In this document: positions 8,554-13,141 of the stretch, piece after piece
Layout: every line of letters begins with the position of its first letter
How positions within the stretch are numbered: position 1 is the stretch's first letter
DNA from: Stephanodiscus triporus
Taxonomy: Eukaryota; Bacillariophyta; Thalassiosirophyceae; Thalassiosirales; Thalassiosiraceae
Direction of reading: 5' to 3'
NCBI GenBank assembly: GCA_036939755.1
Contig: JALLAZ010000642.1
Coordinates: 1 to 13,141 of the forward strand
DNA length: 13,141 nucleotides
The notes under the pieces: generated by a model
Databases searched by the model: none
What the model saw: only the letters and a program-made list of their open reading frames with translations
Told to the model about the DNA's origin: nothing
Translations under genes and position numbers: made by a program

Positions 8554-10953
8554 ATGTCCGCTCCCCGGCGCCATCCCCCAGTGGCTCCGCGCCCCTCTCC
8601 GCCCAGCGAGCTTGAGTCCGAGCTCCTCCACCGGCTTGAACTCAGCGAGCGGGAGGATGACGACGTCTTGACTGCTTCTAGCTTTGCCTTATTGCCAGTA
8701 CGGACTCGGGGGGGGGTCTCCACCCGCGGGATGGCTGCACGCGCTGCTTCTCCCCGAGCTACTTTTGGTGAGTTCGTGGCGGGCACGCCTCGTCATGCTG
8801 GTGGTATTCGTTCTGTTTAGGGGGGGGGGAACTGGGGGCCTACGGACCCCAGTGGTGGTCGATCAATCCCAGGTCTGGGGAGGGCTGCTGGTGGCCGATC
8901 GAGCCCAAGTCCGGGGAAGGTTGCGTCACGCACTTCCTCGGCGAACACCCCCAAGAACTCCGAAGACTCCCCACAAAGGATCATTCTTATTTCCAGTCAA
9001 GACAAGAAAACTCTTTGCTTGGGTGTCGTCGGGAGCAAGTCCAGGTTCTGTGTGGCACCCAGGGATGGGGGTTACACCCACTGTGGCGTCAAGGCACACA
9101 GGAAGGGCCACAAATTCATTCCCATTGCTAACTGTTATTATCCTCCCGGGGGTATGAGCAGCGGCAAACCTACAGTGCGCTTTGACAATTGGATCCCTGT
9201 GGACCGCATACCCAATCACATGAAGTCCCAATTCGAGGATGAGGAGCTCACGAGCAAGGAATGGTGCCATCTAATCATCAACGCACATGCGCACGTATTC
9301 GCCAAGATCAATGACGCAATCGAATCCGATGACATGGACTTCAAAGATGAAGAGATCGGCTTGAAGTCCACATACACCTCCTACACGGACAATGGGATGA
9401 ACATCGATCGCGACGGAGGTTTGGCCCTCAACTTCGACTGGGACGATGATGTTAGTGAACTAGGAGCTGGAACGGAGTGGGGCCCTACGGCGCGAGCGCA
9501 TCGGGTGGCTCTCAACTTGCTCAACAAGGCAGTGACGGTTGCGTACTTGAACCACAAGCCCGATGTCGAAGGCCTCGCCGACGACATCCGTGGCAGGCTT
9601 GGCGACCTCGAAATCTTGATAGCCAAGCACGGGTCCTTGGGTGAGGCCATTGAAGCCGCACAGGACGGATCTGCTTCTGCCGACGACCTCGAGGTGTTGC
9701 ATACTCAAATGGATGATCTTCTTCATGCACTCAAGCAATATGCGGAGGCAGCGGAAGTCACAACGGCACGTCAGTGATCTGAAAGGACGATGGTGATGGA
9801 TTGCATCAAGCAAGTTGAGATACTGTTGGCAGCAGCCCCTCCCACTGGCCATCCACTCCTGTCTCTTATCCGTGCTGCGGCGAATCCTCCCGTCGACATC
9901 GATACCCCGTTAGGGACAGTCAGCGTTGGGGGGGACGCCTTAACACTCACGGCCAATTTGCTTTACACTAGTAGATAGAGGTGCTGACCGAAAGCTATAA
10001 TAATACAGGGATAATTTTTGACCAGAAGGTTTGCATCTGAAACGGAATTGGTCCTTTGGTTCATGAACAAGAACCCGTCCGTCGAGGGCCTCGCGGGTTT
10101 CGTCGACATCATCTTGTTCTGGTCATTTTCAAGCTCTGGCACGGGCAACGCCTCCCAATTCCTCATCAAAGCTGAACGCTCGAAGAAGATTGGCCTGAGG
10201 GGGAAAGTGGAAGTGACCTGTGCACACTCCATGTCTACTCGTTACCCCACGGCGTTCATCGGCTCCATCAAGCAGGAACAGATTTTGAGCACCACGACGA
10301 TCCTCATGTTCAATTCCTATGAAGCTTGGAAGGGTGATGCCTTGGGAGACGGAAGGAAGCAGACCCTCATGGTGAGACTTGCAGCCTGTATGCTCAGGCA
10401 TCGCCAATACTGCGAGGACAGCTTCTCCAATCTGGAGCTACGAAGCCTGGCACTACGCACTGCTGATGTCGCAAACACATTTTGGGAACATTTGGTGGCT
10501 TACATCGATGATGAATACCAACTACTCACGCTTTCAACCTGTTGCCCAAGCACATCCTTCTGCTATTATCCAATCAGATTGTACAAATTTGCGACAACAT
10601 CTTCGAGTACCGTGGAAACACCAAAAATGTTGACATCACCGAATGCACCTCTGCGGTGGCCCACTTTGCATGGGTCGCCCTTCAAGCTCAGGGCTGCATG
10701 GCGGCTTACATCAAGGACAAATTTCGCCACCATCATGTACTTAACAGCACTTTCATGCGTTTTCTTACATGTCACAAGGCTGATCAGACCTCGATGGGCC
10801 TCAAGAGGGAGGTGGATCAATTGAAGAAGGAAGTCGCGGACCTCAAAGACAAACAAAAGGATGCCAAGGCTGCGGCTCTCAAGACAGTTTCAACAACTCA
10901 ACGGTAAAGCTGCCATGCTCATCCGCCTTAACAACCTCAAGGTTAGGGAGTAA
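8554..10953 (+). pseudogene. gag-like ORF1 of the retroelement, broken
   Basis: The ATG at 8554 opens an ORF that reads in one frame to about 9970. Two in-frame stops interrupt it: TAG at 8818-8820 and TGA at 9775-9777. Coding sense continues with compensating frameshifts: near 9970 to the frame one base earlier, back near 10025, out again near 10528, and back near 10897. It ends at TAA 10951-10953. Reconstructed by frame only, the product would be about 800 residues. The N-terminus is Pro/Ser/Arg-rich and basic. A Cys/His cluster follows at about 9016-9105 (CLGVV, RFCVAP, THCGVKAH spacing), which could bind metal. The middle is acidic, and the C-terminal part is helical, with ICDNIFEYR, KFRHH and NSTFMRFLT motifs followed by a coiled coil (10806-10900, LKREVDQLKKEVADLKDKQ). 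The role is inferred as a structural or nucleic-acid-binding ORF1 protein because of its place before the RT ORF; I cannot name a domain. Confidence 0.65.
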
Positions 10954-10983
10954 ATCTTCACCCCAGCAGTCTCGGTGTCTCAT

Positions 10984-13141
10984 ATGGCCAATGCTCCCAC
11001 GTCAGGAATAGTCCGCCAGATGATCCATCCGGTTGTAGGGGTTGAAAAGATCATAATAGTAGCTCAGGAATGGCCATGTTGGCTTCCTGTCGTGTTGGCA
11101 TGGGGGTTGCCACTCGATTCTGTGTTTATGCAAATCCGTTTTCAAGATGTTTTCCAACCTTCTATCGGCCCAGACGCGGTGTTGGGAACCCTGAAGGATT
11201 GGTCATCTCTGCCGGAGGTGCCTCCTCACCGGCGTGGCTGCACCATTTTGGCATCTGGCAAGGGTGATTTCCTTAGTGCAGTGCTACCTAAACTAAGTGC
11301 GCATGCTGGGCCTCTACTTTATTCATTGGATATGGCTTTCTCAGGCCATCAGCCTTGTCTAGTACGGGGTTTATACTCCAACTGGGCGTGTCGATGGCAT
11401 TCCGAGTTTGGTCTCTTCTCGACGGTGTTGGCTCACGCCGACTTTGGGGGGGTCACGTCAGCTTTCCACCTCATATCCTTCCGGGGTTTGGACGTTCCGG
11501 CCATGTTGCCTGAGCACTTTCTCACGAACCGCTGTGATCGCAGTCTTCTGTTGCAAAGTCTCCCTCCAATTGTGGTTGCGGGTATACTTCGTTCCATGTG
11601 GGGACATGTTGGGGGGGGTCTCACGGGTGCTAACCCTCAGGCCAAAGTGGAAAGTCAGGACTCGAGCGTCCTGCCCATGGAACTGGAAGACGCCGAAGTC
11701 AACATATCCGTATCTGTCGACTCGGGGGCTTTGACGGAGGACAAAGCGGATGATGTGTTACAAAAGCATGAAGAATCAACAAGTGTGGAGGAGGATGATG
11801 AAGACTGTATCGAATGAGGAGATTATAGTGAAGAAGAAGACTCGGAGGCAGACTTGGCATGGAAGATCGCAGAAGCGTGGGGCTGGTCAGCATTCACGAG
11901 GTACAAATTCGGACTGGACGACAAGCCAGTAGGTGACTATGATGCAAGCCCAGTTGTGGAAATCATCGGCAACGAGGCTTCTCAGGATACCAACCTTGAC
12001 AAGATCAAATTGGAACACAACTTGGCCAAGGCGGTAAAGGCCGATGACGCTGAGGTACCAATTGGTCTGTGGGACAAGAAGGTCTGCAGGGGGCCTCCAT
12101 CAGCAAGACAATCGAGGGCTCTCAATTCACTGCGAAGCTTCTGCTTACAAATCTACCGGTGGGGGTTGTGGAGGGAGACACGAGCTCTCATGACCAAGAA
12201 ATTTGGACCGGATTGGGTTGCCGTCGCTCGGAACGGCACGAAGGGAGACGCAATAGAAATCAAGTCGGTCGAAGAAATCCTGTGGCAAGCAGCGGGGAAT
12301 GGGTGGTTCGAATACCCGTTCGGCTCCACCCTGTTGTACTTTTGCTCCCCCTCTCAGTTCAGGAAACAAGCACTTGAGGGTGTAAAGGTCTATTTCACGG
12401 GAGGGGGACCCACCTCGAAACAAATGCAACCAAGACTCGGCCCCGAGGAGAAGGTAGTCTTGCGTAAGCGTAAGAAGATTCAACGTCTTATCAAGAGGCG
12501 GTACATTGGTCCCACAAATACAAAGTTAAGTACTTTGCAGTTCCCAAAGGCCACGATGATTGGAGAATAGTGCTAAGGAATTTTGTAGAGACGGTTGAGG
12601 AAGAAGCAAAGGAGGGTGACCTCGAGGACAGCGAGTTGTGGTTGTTCACCAACAATTCCACGGCCAAAAGCTGTTTTTTCAAGGGGGGATCCTCCTCAAA
12701 GCTGCTGCACAAACTGATATTGAGACTAAAGAAGGCCGAGTTACAACACGGCTTTGTACTGCACATGGTCCATGTTGCTGGAACCCGGATGATTGCACAA
12801 GGCACCAATGGCCTGTCTCGGTGGTCCTTTCTGGAAGGAGTACTGGCAGGAACGGACATGCTGTCATATGTCGACCTGTTACTTTCCGTCATATAATGAT
12901 TCCCGAAGGTATTGGATTATGTAAAGTCTTGGCTGACACCAAAGGTGGGAGCAGGGAAGCTATTGAAGGAAGAAGAATGGTTTGTCGAAGGCCACGGAAT
13001 CATCGGAGGAACCAAGGACGACCATGGAATCAGGATACCTAGTCACGCCAAGAATGGAAGAGTCTACATCTGGAGCCCTCCTCCAATACGAGCGACCAAA
13101 GGAGTGAGAGCTTATCCCTGAATCTGGACCAAATATGTGTG
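10984..13141 (+). pseudogene. Reverse transcriptase/RNase H ORF2, internally deleted and inactivated
   Basis: An ATG at 10984, 30 nt after the gag-like stop, opens a frame that runs to TGA 11815-11817. The same frame continues at once to about 12510. The N-terminal part carries LAHADFGGVTSAF and ends in an acidic stretch. The next part has GSTLLYF and GVKVYFTGGGPTS and a Lys/Arg-rich segment, the usual lead-in to the RT domain in this family. A one-base frameshift near 12510 leads to KYFAVPKGHDDWRIV (12528-12572), an RT-start motif. This runs straight into a short acidic linker and the RNase H region (about 12639-12860). The RT palm and its catalytic acids are therefore missing. The RNase H motif usually FTDNSTAE reads FTNNSTAK, and GTDGLSRG reads GTNGLSRW. 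After the RNase H come tandem in-frame stops TAA TGA (12894-12899), then the same frame continues with VKSWL, WFVEGH and WSPPP up to a TGA at 13119-13121. No active enzyme could be made. Confidence 0.75.

Larger units (their letters stand above)
8554..13141 (+). mobile_element. Degenerate retroelement with gag-like and RT/RNase H-like ORFs, truncated by the window edge
   Basis: Two consecutive plus-strand ORFs, separated by only 30 nt, have the order gag-like then reverse transcriptase plus RNase H. Both carry multiple disabling changes. The RNase H neighbourhood (HVAGTRMIAQGT, then GLSR) and the following WFVEGH and WSPPP motifs resemble, from memory, reverse transcriptases of diatoms and other protists related to DIRS-type or similar elements. 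Neither terminus is identified: the left boundary lies somewhere before 8554, and the right end is outside the window. LTRs, split repeats and a tyrosine recombinase or integrase therefore cannot be assessed. Several poly-G runs of 7-10 nt (8708-8716, 8820-8829, about 11444-11450 and 11610-11617) occur only in this part of the window. Confidence 0.8.

Noticed and set aside
8684..9157. Plus-strand open frame of 157 codons across the G run
   Set aside because: It lies in another frame of the gag-like ORF and its G/P/R-rich translation looks like an off-frame shadow.
1..13141. CRISPR arrays, bacterial operons, rRNA genes
   Set aside because: No regularly spaced repeats with spacers, no ribosome-binding-site-led gene strings and no rRNA sequence seen; the window is eukaryotic.

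Overview
The window looks like nuclear DNA of a photosynthetic stramenopile, most likely a diatom. The reasons are a gene with many short GT-AG introns (about 46-109 nt), a divergent MLO-type membrane protein, a single-exon MATE transporter, and a decayed retroelement whose ORFs resemble a reverse-transcriptase family I know from diatom and other protist genomes. This rests on remembered family features; no search was run.

Layout. Positions 1-589 have no supported gene, only a short repeated motif near the left edge. On the minus strand, 5740 down to 590, lies one 13-exon gene. I assembled it by joining exons whose splice phases all fit. It encodes about 1,397 residues: an N-terminal seven-helix MLO core, a long Ser-rich cytoplasmic linker starting with a charged helix, then four more membrane segments and a C-terminal globular domain. 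One exon is only 16 nt, and two neighbouring introns are clearly related in sequence. About 405 bp separate this gene from a divergent plus-strand gene, 6146-8002, for a 618-residue MATE-family (DinF/EDS5-like) efflux protein with an N-terminal extension that may be a targeting sequence.

From 8003 to 8553 is intergenic DNA containing a striking 68-nt three-way-junction inverted repeat. From about 8554 to the right edge is a dead retroelement with two consecutive ORFs. ORF1 (gag-like, 8554-10953) has two in-frame stops and four frameshifts that alternate between the same two frames. ORF2 (reverse transcriptase/RNase H-like, 10984 to the edge) has a premature stop, a frameshift, an internal deletion that removed the catalytic core of the reverse transcriptase, substitutions at the RNase H acidic positions, and tandem stops after the RNase H. 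Many of these changes can be explained as C-to-T or G-to-A transitions. The element runs off the window, so its termini and any integrase or recombinase are not visible.

The MLO-like and MATE genes form a head-to-head pair that could share a promoter; nothing else in the sequence links their functions. The best candidate for something little described is the MLO core fused to a second four-helix module and a C-terminal domain.
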